The notes under the pieces are model-generated. The model was not told the origin of the DNA and searched no databases. It saw nothing but the letters and a program-made list of their open reading frames with translations. Positions 1 through 5,073 of a stretch of DNA of 7,246 nt are shown here, piece after piece. Both the position numbers and the translations under genes were made by a program. Numbering within the stretch: the stretch's first letter is position 1; every line of letters starts with the position of its first letter. Source of the stretch: Chloroflexota bacterium (GTDB lineage: Bacteria; Chloroflexota; Limnocylindria; QHBO01); assembly GCA_031177555.1 (NCBI GenBank), contig JAPSGM010000094.1:1-7246 (forward strand). The letters are read 5' to 3'.

Positions 1-1
1 C

Positions 2-460
2 GCCGCGCCGATCGCCACGGCCAACTTCGTGGCGCTCGCCGAGTGCGGCTTCTACGACGGCATCACCTTCCACCGCGTCATCCCCGGCTTCGTGGCGCAG
101 GCGGGCGACCCGCAGACGAAGAACAACCACGACGACTTCGCGGGGCTGGGCACGGGCGGACCGGGCTACCGCTTCACCATCGAGGTGCCGCCGGAGGGCG
201 TGGACTACGACACCCACGTGGTCTCGATGGCCAACTCCGGCCAGCCGGACAGCAACGGCAGCCAGTTCTTCATCAACCTGGCGGACCTCGATGCGGCGCT
301 CCCCCGCGACTACACCATCTTCGGCGTGGTGACGGCCGGCACGGAGGTGGTGGACGCCATCGGGCAGGTGCCGACCAGCGCCAGCGACGTGCCGCTGGAT
401 GCCGTGGTGATCGAGGCCATCAGGGTCGGGGGGAGGCCGGAAGAGTCCCCCGCGGGATGA
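2..460 (+). CDS. Cyclophilin-type peptidyl-prolyl cis-trans isomerase, 3' part
   Basis: The reading frame is open from the first bases of the window, so the true start lies upstream and this is a 5'-truncated gene. The encoded protein is a cyclophilin, which catalyses cis-trans isomerisation of Xaa-Pro bonds in protein folding. Seen directly: the opening APIATANFVALA segment, the catalytic core FHRVIPGFVAQAGDP with the active-site Arg at codon 74-76, the GTGGPGY loop, the MANSGQPDSNGSQFFINL segment that lines the proline pocket, and the closing YTIFGVV strand. The C-terminal tail ends at TGA 458-460. A GTG at 29-31 is not a start, because conserved family sequence continues upstream of it. 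Whether the protein is cytoplasmic, or has a signal or lipoprotein N-terminus as many relatives do, cannot be seen. No clear intrinsic terminator follows the stop. Family assignment is secure; only the N-terminus is missing. Confidence 0.95.
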   Translation, partial: AAPIATANFVALAECGFYDGITFHRVIPGFVAQAGDPQTKNNHDDFAGLGTGGPGYRFTIEVPPEGVDYDTHVVSMANSGQPDSNGSQFFINLADLDAALPRDYTIFGVVTAGTEVVDAIGQVPTSASDVPLDAVVIEAIRVGGRPEESPAG

Positions 461-504
461 CGAAAGTCCGCTCTGAAATGTAAAGGAATCTTAGTCCCGA
501 ACCG

Positions 505-533
505 TTGACCCTGGAGGGGTCGGAGCCTATCAT
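505..533 (+). promoter_or_regulatory. Sigma70-type promoter of the putative ncRNA
   Basis: A -35 box TTGACC (505-510) and a -10 box TATCAT (528-533) are separated by exactly 17 bases, close to the housekeeping-sigma consensus. It is the best-looking promoter in the window. Expected transcription start is about base 540. No ORF with a ribosome binding site follows; instead there is a structured segment ending in a strong terminator. The spacing and boxes are observed; activity is inferred. Confidence 0.72.
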
Positions 534-539
534 GTGTTC

Positions 540-688
540 GCTGTTCGCACAGCGATTCACCACTGATCGCAAGGTCATGGGTAGGTTTGGGTTAGGGTAG
601 TGCGGGAAACCGCGCGTGAAAGATGCCCTTGCGGTTAGCGAATCCGGCAGCAACGGGAAGGCCCCTCTTCGGAGGGGCCTTCTTCCTT
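540..688 (+). ncRNA. Putative structured non-coding RNA, about 150 nt, family not recognised
   Basis: A transcript starting near 540 would end at the terminator at 657-688 and contains no credible coding frame. By eye it folds into one long rod. Four bases, GCTG (540-543), pair with CAGC (648-651). GATTC (554-558) pairs with GAATC (640-644). A 12-bp helix with two G-U pairs joins 563-574 to 627-638, and after one mismatch 576-578 pairs with 623-625. The apical part (579-622) has a G-rich strand and a small hairpin, 600-605 with 610-615, capped by a GAAA tetraloop. A partly open segment (544-553 against 645-647) lies between the outer and inner helices; 541-546 region bases could instead form a local hairpin CGCTGT/ACAGCG. 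A rod with a side bubble, own promoter and own terminator recalls 6S RNA, but I cannot match conserved 6S sequence, so no name is given. It is not tmRNA, RNase P RNA or the SRP RNA by visible motifs. Confidence 0.55.
657..688 (+). terminator. Rho-independent terminator with UUCG tetraloop
   Basis: An 11-bp perfect stem (657-667 with 672-682) closes on the very stable C(UUCG)G tetraloop at 668-671, followed by a pyrimidine-rich, T-containing tail (TCTTCCTT). The orientation with the T-rich tail is the plus strand, so it most likely ends the RNA begun at about 540. The hairpin could also slow minus-strand transcription from the facing mini-gene, but no T-run follows on that side. Confidence 0.8.
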
Positions 689-720
689 GTCCGTCGCTCT
701 GCGTCTGCGGCTGAATGGGC

Positions 721-795
721 CTACAGGTTCCCCGTCAGCAGCAGGATCAGCAGGATCAGCAGAATCAATCCGACGATCCCTCCACCCCAGTACAT
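721..795 (-). CDS. 24-residue hydrophobic mini membrane protein
   Basis: A short minus-strand ORF starts at ATG 795-793 and stops at TAG 723-721. A textbook GGAGG ribosome binding site (complement of CCTCC, 801-805) lies 5 bases upstream of the ATG. The peptide begins MYWGGGIVGLILL, continues as an almost pure Ile/Leu run, and ends TGNL: an aromatic/glycine head, one transmembrane helix of about 14-16 residues and a short polar tail. The DNA shows this as a near-perfect CAGCAGGAT tandem pattern (735-762), which encodes Leu-Leu-Ile units. Bacterial genomes commonly carry such glycine-headed, leucine-rich micro-proteins of unknown function, often near stress genes; resemblance to these is from memory of their general form. 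No clear promoter was found upstream. It converges on the putative ncRNA at 540-688 across its terminator. The coding call rests on the ribosome site, start and amphipathic layout; function is unknown. Confidence 0.62.
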   Translation of the reverse strand: MYWGGGIVGLILLILLILLLTGNL

Positions 796-929
796 GGCAT
801 CCTCCAGTATCCGGTCTTTGGTCCGATGCCGGAGGGTGGATGCACTTGGCGTGCCAGCGCCGGCCCAGCCTCGGCTTCATCGGTCCTGTCGGATGCCTTT
901 GGTAGACTGGCGACCCCATCCATGAACTG

Positions 930-1005
930 GCGCCGGTAGCTCAGTGGATAGAGCGTCGGCCTCCGGAGCCGAAGGTCGCAGGTTCGAATCCTGTCCGGCG
1001 CGCCA
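930..1005 (+). tRNA. tRNA-Arg (anticodon CCG)
   Basis: A full cloverleaf can be drawn. The acceptor stem GCGCCGG (930-936) pairs with CCGGCGC (995-1001). The D arm is GCTC/GAGC (939-942, 951-954). The anticodon stem TCGGC/GCCGA (956-960, 968-972) holds loop CTCCGGA (961-967) with anticodon CCG at 963-965, which reads CGG arginine codons. A 5-base variable loop AGGTC follows, then the T arm GCAGG/CCTGT with loop TTCGAAT. The discriminator is G1002 and the CCA tail is encoded (1003-1005). A possible -10 box TAGACT (903-908) precedes it, with no convincing -35. I saw no second copy of its 3' end in the window, so there is no sign of an integrated element here. Confidence 0.97.
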
Positions 1006-1371
1006 GGCCCCTCCTCCCGGCGAGCCACTGGCGAGAATTTGCGCGAGTGGAGGTCCAGTGGCGGTGCGGTCCGGTAGCGGTGCGCGCCGCCCACCAGCTG
1101 CTGGCGGCATCTCGGAAGATTGGCCCGCGCGGTCCGGCACCTGAACCGATTCCTCCCCGATTCGGGTCAGCCCGCTGGCGATCTTCGCGACGTTCGCCAC
1201 AAATCGCAGGAGTACCGCTAGCCACTGGCGGAAGGGACCCGGCAGCGGTGCTTACCGCCAGCCACTGGCGGAAGGGGCCCGGCGGCCGCCGTAGCGGCTT
1301 TGGCCAATCGCCGGCTGGCGGTATCGCGGCAGAAAGGCCAACGCGAAGGCTCGCGCCCATGAAGCGTCCGC
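1006..1371. other. Non-coding, repeat-rich spacer downstream of tRNA-Arg
   Basis: No ORF here has both a ribosome site and protein-like composition. The segment repeatedly uses a CTGGCG core: GCCACTGGCG occurs at 1024-1033, 1221-1230 and 1261-1270, with variants near 1100, 1166 and 1316 and an inverted relative CCAGTGGCGG at 1055-1064. A separate nested dyad is visible: GAAGAT (1115-1120) and ATCTTC (1181-1186) enclose CTGAACCGA/TCGGGTCAG arms at 1141-1170, which pair with one mismatch. No terminator with a T-run was found directly after the tRNA. The arrangement resembles extragenic palindromic (REP-like) DNA; no protein-coding or known RNA gene is evident. Confidence 0.5.
1213..1283. repeat. 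Tandem pair of 31-bp hairpin-forming (REP-like) repeats
   Basis: Two 31-bp copies, 1213-1243 and 1253-1283, begin exactly 40 bases apart and differ at only two positions (1219/1259 T to C, 1237/1277 A to G). Each contains a short palindrome: in copy 2, CCGCCAG (1255-1261) pairs perfectly with CTGGCGG (1265-1271) around CCA. In copy 1 the T change still leaves a G-U pair, so an RNA hairpin is kept. The 5' arm of copy 2 recurs inverted as GGCTGGCGGTA at 1313-1323. A second hairpin, GCGGT/ACCGC (1245-1249 with 1254-1258), would compete with the copy 2 hairpin. The form fits REP-like elements; no transposase is nearby. Confidence 0.6.
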
Positions 1372-1377
1372 TATCAT
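1372..1377 (+). promoter_or_regulatory. Candidate -10 box for the importer operon
   Basis: TATCAT at 1372-1377 matches the -10 box of the promoter at 505-533, and the surrounding CTATCATG is identical at both sites. No good -35 box lies 16-18 bases upstream, so it may be weak or activator-dependent. A start near 1384 would give a leader of about 120 bases before the phnD-type gene. I did not find a sequence I could call a PhoB box. Confidence 0.35.
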
Positions 1378-1390
1378 GCGCCCCTGCGTC

Positions 1391-1503
1391 GGTCCGTACG
1401 TCTCCCCGATGGGTTTGCCGCCCGGGCACAGCCCGCTCGACGTACGTGGTGGCCGAAACGAATCGACTGCCGGTGTGGGGGAGCTCCGGCGTGGAGGAGT
1501 CCG
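1391..1503 (+). promoter_or_regulatory. Folded leader and ribosome site of the importer operon
   Basis: The leader holds an 8-bp stem, CGTACGTC (1395-1402) with GACGTACG (1439-1446). It encloses an inner hairpin made of GGG/CCC (1411-1413, 1432-1434) and TGCC/GGCA (1416-1419, 1425-1428). Next to the start, GCCGG (1469-1473) can pair with CCGGC (1486-1490). The Shine-Dalgarno GGAGGAG (1493-1499) lies 4 bases before the ATG at 1504. Bases CTCC (1484-1487) can pair with GGAG (1493-1496), which would hide the ribosome site and break the GCCGG hairpin. I recognise no known riboswitch class. Confidence 0.4.
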
Positions 1504-2529
1504 ATGAAAGCATTCCGACCACTGGCCGTGCTGGCCAGCGTGGCCCTGCTGATCACGGCGTGCGGCCCCGGCGCCTCGCCGGAAGGCAGCGCGGCATCGG
1601 CCGCCGCTACGGAAGCGGACCCATACGCCGCCTGGCCCGATACGCTGGTCATGGGCTTCGTCCCGTCCCGCGAGTCGGGAACGCTAACAGAGAACATCGA
1701 TGCTCTCGTCCAGGCCCTGTCCGAGGCGCTGTCCGAGGAGGCGGCTCGCGAGATCACGGTCGAGGGCACCGTCCCTTCTGACTACACGGGCCTCGTCACC
1801 GCGATGGAGGCCGAGCAGGCGCACATCGGCGCGTTCGGCCCGTTCTCGCTGCTCCAGGCGCGCGATCGCGCCGGCGCCGAGATCATCCTGCAATCGGAGC
1901 GATTCGGCAGCGCGACGTATCACACCCAGTTCTTCACGAACAACCTTGGCGCCTACTGCGATGACGAGCCGGTGGCCGATCCCGAGACCGGCTTCCAGAA
2001 CTGCAACGGCACCGCAGAGGCCGACCAGGGCCCGGTCGCCGAGGAGAAGGTCGGGACCATCCCGGACGGCACGGCGGTGAGCTTCGTCGAGCAGGCCTCG
2101 GCGTCGGGCTACATCTTCCCGGCCACGATCTTCCTCAACAACGGCATCGACCCCGAGACGGACATCGACCCGGTCTTCGCCGGGACCCATGACGGCAGCG
2201 TGATCGCGGTCTGCGACGGCGACGCCGAGGTCGGCGTCAGCTTCGACGACGCCCGTGGGATCGCCGAGACCACCTGCGACATCGCCAGCAACGTCGTGGT
2301 CTTCGCCTTCGGGCCGGAGATTCCGAACGATGGATGGGCGGTGCTCGGCACCCTGCCGGACAACCTCAAGGAGGCGATCAAGCAGTCGCTGCTCGACTAC
2401 TCCGCCACCGAGGAGGGGCAGGCCGCCTTGAACGACATCTACGAGATCGACGCCCTCGTCGAGGCCGACGAGGACGCCTTCGCGATCGTGGAGCAGGCGG
2501 CCGAGCAGCTGGGCGTCACCACCGACTGA
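1504..2529 (+). CDS. phnD: Phosphonate/phosphite/phosphate-family ABC importer, lipoprotein substrate-binding protein (PhnD type)
   Basis: A 341-residue extracytoplasmic binding protein anchored as a lipoprotein: residues 1-20 form a signal with lipobox LITAC and Cys20 as the lipidation site, then a Ser/Ala-rich linker to about residue 40. The mature part has PhnD-family (Phosphonate-bd) marks: GFVPSRES (51-58), SDYTG (92-96), IGAFGPF (108-114), the ligand-loop motif SASGYIFP (199-206), GTHDGS (227-232) and a GDAEVGVSFDDAR segment (239-251). The start is fixed by GGAGGAG 4 bases before the ATG and by the signal peptide. The gene is first in the operon, before the ATPase and two permeases, the usual order for these importers. 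Unusual points are four cysteines (152, 167, 237, 258) in two close pairs and an acidic insertion around 152-180. The family takes up phosphonates, phosphite, hypophosphite or phosphate; the exact ligand cannot be read from sequence alone, so the symbol marks family, not proven substrate. Confidence 0.88.
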   Translation: MKAFRPLAVLASVALLITACGPGASPEGSAASAAATEADPYAAWPDTLVMGFVPSRESGTLTENIDALVQALSEALSEEAAREITVEGTVPSDYTGLVTAMEAEQAHIGAFGPFSLLQARDRAGAEIILQSERFGSATYHTQFFTNNLGAYCDDEPVADPETGFQNCNGTAEADQGPVAEEKVGTIPDGTAVSFVEQASASGYIFPATIFLNNGIDPETDIDPVFAGTHDGSVIAVCDGDAEVGVSFDDARGIAETTCDIASNVVVFAFGPEIPNDGWAVLGTLPDNLKEAIKQSLLDYSATEEGQAALNDIYEIDALVEADEDAFAIVEQAAEQLGVTTD

Positions 2530-2536
2530 CCGATGC

Positions 2537-2560
2537 GGGCGGGGCCGGCCGGCTCCGCCC
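2537..2560 (+). promoter_or_regulatory. Intercistronic GC hairpin between binding protein and ATPase genes
   Basis: Bases 2537-2546 pair with 2551-2560 in a 10-bp, all-G/C stem with a single G-U pair and a GGCC loop. It begins 7 bases after the phnD stop and ends 14 bases before the preferred phnC start. No T-run follows, so it is not a classic terminator. In binding-protein operons such hairpins commonly protect the upstream mRNA so that the binding protein outnumbers the membrane parts; that role is inferred here. Confidence 0.6.
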
Positions 2561-2574
2561 CATCCCGTCGCCCG

Positions 2575-3369
2575 ATGATCCGCTTCGAGAACGCGTCCGT
2601 CACCTATCCGGGTGGCGTACCAGCGCTCAAGGGTCTCGACCTCGAAATCCCCGATGGCCAGATGATGGTCATCGTCGGGCTGTCGGGCGCGGGAAAGTCC
2701 ACCTTGATCCGCGCGATCAACGGCCTCGTGCCGTTGACCGCCGGCGACGTGCTCATCGACGGCATGAGCGTTCGCCGTGCGCGCCCGAATGAGCTCCGCG
2801 AGCTGCGCTCGCGGATCGGGATGATCTTCCAGACCTTCAACTTGGTGCGGCGGACGAGCGTGCTCAACAACGTCCTGATGGGACGGCTGCACGGCGCCGG
2901 CACGCTGCGGTCGCTGGTGGGGGCCTATCGGCCGGAGGACGTCGAGATCGCCATGCAGGCCCTCGAACGGGTCGGCATCGTCGAGAAGGCGTACGTCCGG
3001 GCCAGCAACCTGTCCGGCGGCCAGCAGCAACGGGTCGGCATCGCCCGGGCGCTGGCCCAGCAGCCGAAGATCATCCTGGCCGACGAGCCGGTGGCCAGTC
3101 TCGATCCGCCGACCAGCCACGTCGTGATGCGCGACCTCCAGCGGATCAACCGCGACCTGGGCATCACGACCATCGTCAACCTGCACTTCCTCGACCTGGC
3201 CAAGGTCTACGGAGACCGGATCATCGGCATGCGCGCGGGGGAGTTGGTCTACGACGGCACTGCCGCCCAGGCCGACGAGCACGTCTTCCGCGACATCTAC
3301 GGGCGCTCGCTGACCGCCGACGACGTCATGGGGGATCCAACCGCCAGGCCGGCGACGATCGCCGGATGA
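2575..3369 (+). CDS. phnC: ABC transporter ATP-binding protein (PhnC type)
   Basis: A 264-residue ATPase that drives the importer from the cytoplasmic face. From the chosen start the nucleotide-binding motifs run in order: Walker A GLSGAGKST (35-43), Q-loop Gln86 in MIFQTFNLV, signature LSGGQ (146-150), Walker B ILADEP (167-172) with catalytic Glu171, D-loop SLD (175-177) and switch His204 in the TTIVNLHFLDLAK segment characteristic of PhnC. All catalytic residues are present. The start at ATG 2575 gives MIRFENASVTYPGG, the usual beginning of the family. An in-frame ATG at 2533 would add 14 non-conserved residues encoded across the hairpin at 2537-2560; it has no better ribosome site, so I rejected it. 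Neither start has a clear Shine-Dalgarno, which suggests coupling to phnD translation or modest initiation. The stop overlaps the next start as ATGA. Confidence 0.93.
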   Translation: MIRFENASVTYPGGVPALKGLDLEIPDGQMMVIVGLSGAGKSTLIRAINGLVPLTAGDVLIDGMSVRRARPNELRELRSRIGMIFQTFNLVRRTSVLNNVLMGRLHGAGTLRSLVGAYRPEDVEIAMQALERVGIVEKAYVRASNLSGGQQQRVGIARALAQQPKIILADEPVASLDPPTSHVVMRDLQRINRDLGITTIVNLHFLDLAKVYGDRIIGMRAGELVYDGTAAQADEHVFRDIYGRSLTADDVMGDPTARPATIAG

Positions 3370-4175
3370 CGAGCGCGGCGCCCCCAGCAGGGGTGCGACC
3401 GGCGAAGCCGCGCCGGTCGCCGTGGACCACGGTCGCCCTCGTTGGCTTCGCGGCCCTGACCTGGTGGGCCGCCAGCACCGAGTTCGGCATCGGCTTCGAC
3501 GTCGTACGCATCTTCGAGAACATCACCCGCGGCGCGGACATCATCGCGGAGTTCTTCCCGCCCAACTGGGAGTACCTGCCGCGGACGTATGGGCCGATGC
3601 TGGAGACGTTCCGGATGGCCGTCATCGCCTCGGTCATCGGCTGCGGCGTGGCGCTGCCGATCTCGTTCCTCGCCTCGCGGGTCACCACGCCCAACCTCGT
3701 CGCGTTCCTCGTCGATCGCAGCGTCCTGAACGTCGTCCGCGCGCTGCCTGACCTGCTGTACGCCCTCGTCTTCGTGGCGGCGGTCGGTATCGGGCCGCTG
3801 CCCGGCATCCTGGCCCTCGTCCTCTTCAACATCGGCGTGGTCGCCAAACTGCTGTCGGAGACGATCGACGGCGTCGATCCCGGACCGATCGAGGCTGCCA
3901 ACGCCGCCGGGGCGAACCGGACCCAGATGGTGCGCTGGTCGGTGCTGCCCCAGGTGCTGCCCAACTACGTCGCGTACTCGCTGTACGTGTTCGAGCTGAA
4001 CATCCGCGCCTCCGCGGTGATCGGGATCGTGGGCGCCGGCGGGATCGGCAATCTAATCAACACCGAGCGCCGCTTCTTCCGGTACGACAACCTGATGGTG
4101 ATCCTGATCGAGATCTTCGTGTTCGTGTTCGTCATCGAGCTGATCTCGATCTGGCTGCGGCGGAAGCTCGTATGA
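3366..4175 (+). CDS. phnE: ABC transporter permease, PhnE family (first copy)
   Basis: A 269-residue inner-membrane permease that with its partner forms the translocation channel for the ligand delivered by the binding protein. Seen: a short basic cytoplasmic head (RPAKPRRSP), a first membrane segment at about 21-36, the family segment NWEYLPRTYGPMLET (67-81), several further hydrophobic segments (about 83-103, 129-141, 147-160, 211-232, 243-263), and the EAA coupling loop beginning at Glu176 (EAANAAGANRTQ, then VLPQVLP) that contacts the ATPase. The INIRASAVIGIVGAGGIG-like stretch near 211-228 is typical of PhnE. The start is set by the ATGA overlap with phnC, which implies translational coupling. 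The length fits the family. It differs clearly from the following permease although the two align along their whole length. Confidence 0.92.
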   Translation: MTSAAPPAGVRPAKPRRSPWTTVALVGFAALTWWAASTEFGIGFDVVRIFENITRGADIIAEFFPPNWEYLPRTYGPMLETFRMAVIASVIGCGVALPISFLASRVTTPNLVAFLVDRSVLNVVRALPDLLYALVFVAAVGIGPLPGILALVLFNIGVVAKLLSETIDGVDPGPIEAANAAGANRTQMVRWSVLPQVLPNYVAYSLYVFELNIRASAVIGIVGAGGIGNLINTERRFFRYDNLMVILIEIFVFVFVIELISIWLRRKLV

Positions 4176-5053
4176 CCGCCGCCACCCCGACGGCACGCCC
4201 CCGCCGCCCGTCGCGCCGCCAGGTGCTGTTCGGCGTGGCCGTACTGGTCGCCCTCATCGGCTGGGCAGTCGTCACGCTCGACGTCCTGCCGGAGCGCCTG
4301 CTGCGCCTGCCCGGCGGCCTAGCGCACATCTTCCACGGGATGTACCTGGAGGAGGGGCCCGAGTGGGAGTACCTCCCCGACGCTATCGGCGGCATGCTGG
4401 AGTCGCTTCAGATCGCCTGGATCGGAACGATCATCGGGGCCGTGATCTCGCTGCCGATGGGCCTCCTGGGCGCCAGGAACGTGACCGGCGGCATCGGCTC
4501 CAACGTGATGCGCCAGGTGCTCAATGCCATACGCGCCGTGCCGGAGGTGCTGCTGGCGGTGATCGTCTTCATCCCCATCGTCGGCATCGGAGGCACCTCC
4601 AGCGCGTACGCTGGCACGCTGGCCATCGGCGTCCACTCGGTCGGCACCCTCGGCAAGCTGACGGCCGAGGTGGTGGAGGGCATCGACCCGGGGCCGGTCG
4701 AGGCAGCCCGTGCCGCCGGCGGCAACGGACTGCAGGTTCAGCGCTGGGGCGTCCTGCCGCAGGTGATGCCGGAGGTCGTCGCCTTCTGGCTGTACCGCTT
4801 CGAGATCAACATCCGCGCCTCGGCAATCCTCGGCGTGGTCGGTGCCGGCGGCGTCGGCGAGGCCTTGACGCAGGCCATGGCCTTCAACCGCCTGCCGCGG
4901 GCGGGGATCATCATCATCGTGATCATCGTCGCCACCATCCTGATCGACACGGCCTCCGGCTGGCTGCGGCGGCGGATCATCGAGGGCGCGGCCGCTCGCG
5001 TCGGCGGGGAGGCCCTGGAACAGCCGGAGATCGCGGAGGTGCGCACCGCCTAG
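4172..5053 (+). CDS. phnE: ABC transporter permease, PhnE family (second copy)
   Basis: A 293-residue second permease, starting by an ATGA overlap with the first. It has a basic head (ARPRRPSRRQ), a first membrane segment at about 18-36, the matching EWEYLPDAIGGMLES segment (64-78), hydrophobic segments at about 80-100, 126-140 and 245-260, the EAA loop starting at Glu177 (EAARAAGGNGLQ, then VLPQVMP) and EINIRASAILGVVGAGGVG (211-229). It extends about 20 residues past the last helix in an acidic, Ala/Gly-rich tail not present in the first copy. Divergence between the copies across the pore-lining segments suggests an ancient duplication giving a heterodimeric channel, a layout known for other PhnE pairs; heterodimer formation here is inferred. 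It is the last gene of the operon. No gene for phosphonate or phosphite breakdown follows. Confidence 0.92.
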   Translation: MTAATPTARPRRPSRRQVLFGVAVLVALIGWAVVTLDVLPERLLRLPGGLAHIFHGMYLEEGPEWEYLPDAIGGMLESLQIAWIGTIIGAVISLPMGLLGARNVTGGIGSNVMRQVLNAIRAVPEVLLAVIVFIPIVGIGGTSSAYAGTLAIGVHSVGTLGKLTAEVVEGIDPGPVEAARAAGGNGLQVQRWGVLPQVMPEVVAFWLYRFEINIRASAILGVVGAGGVGEALTQAMAFNRLPRAGIIIIVIIVATILIDTASGWLRRRIIEGAAARVGGEALEQPEIAEVRTA

Positions 5054-5073
5054 ACAGGCAGCTCACGCCTGTC
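5053..5073. terminator. Hairpin at the convergent junction, possible bidirectional terminator
   Basis: GACAGGC (5053-5059) pairs perfectly with GCCTGTC (5067-5073) around a 7-base loop. The two facing genes stop only 9 bases apart, and the hairpin includes the stop codon of the minus-strand permease. No T-run exists on either side, so termination efficiency is uncertain; the position argues for a shared end-of-transcript structure. Confidence 0.4.

Noticed and set aside
540..688. Assignment of the putative RNA as SRP RNA, RNase P RNA or tmRNA
   Set aside because: It lacks the conserved SRP loop, is too short for RNase P or tmRNA, and has no tRNA-like end.
735..765. CAGCAGGAT pattern as a microsatellite or CRISPR-like repeat
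   Set aside because: It is better explained as Leu-Leu-Ile codons of the minus-strand mini-protein, and there are no spacers.
930..1005. tRNA-Arg as an integration site for a mobile element
   Set aside because: No integrase gene and no second copy of the tRNA 3' end is visible in the window.
941..1522. Minus-strand frame over tRNA-Arg and the spacer
   Set aside because: It overlaps the tRNA gene and its translation across the tRNA (CDLRLRRPTLYPL-like) is a familiar artefact of annotating tRNA antisense sequence.
1047..1781. Plus-strand open frame of 244 codons over the repeat region and phnD start
   Set aside because: It is Arg/Pro/Gly-rich, overlaps the phnD signal peptide in another frame, has no ribosome site and covers hairpin repeats; typical of a GC-rich shadow frame.
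2533..2574. Upstream ATG adding 14 residues to PhnC
   Set aside because: The extension is not family-like, spans a strong hairpin, and has no better ribosome site than the ATG at 2575.
1684..3282. A 532-codon open frame on the minus strand across phnD and phnC
   Set aside because: It is antisense to two well-supported genes with full motif sets. The composition (Asp/Val/Arg/Gly-rich) is what GC-rich coding DNA gives on the opposite strand, and it shows no family motif.
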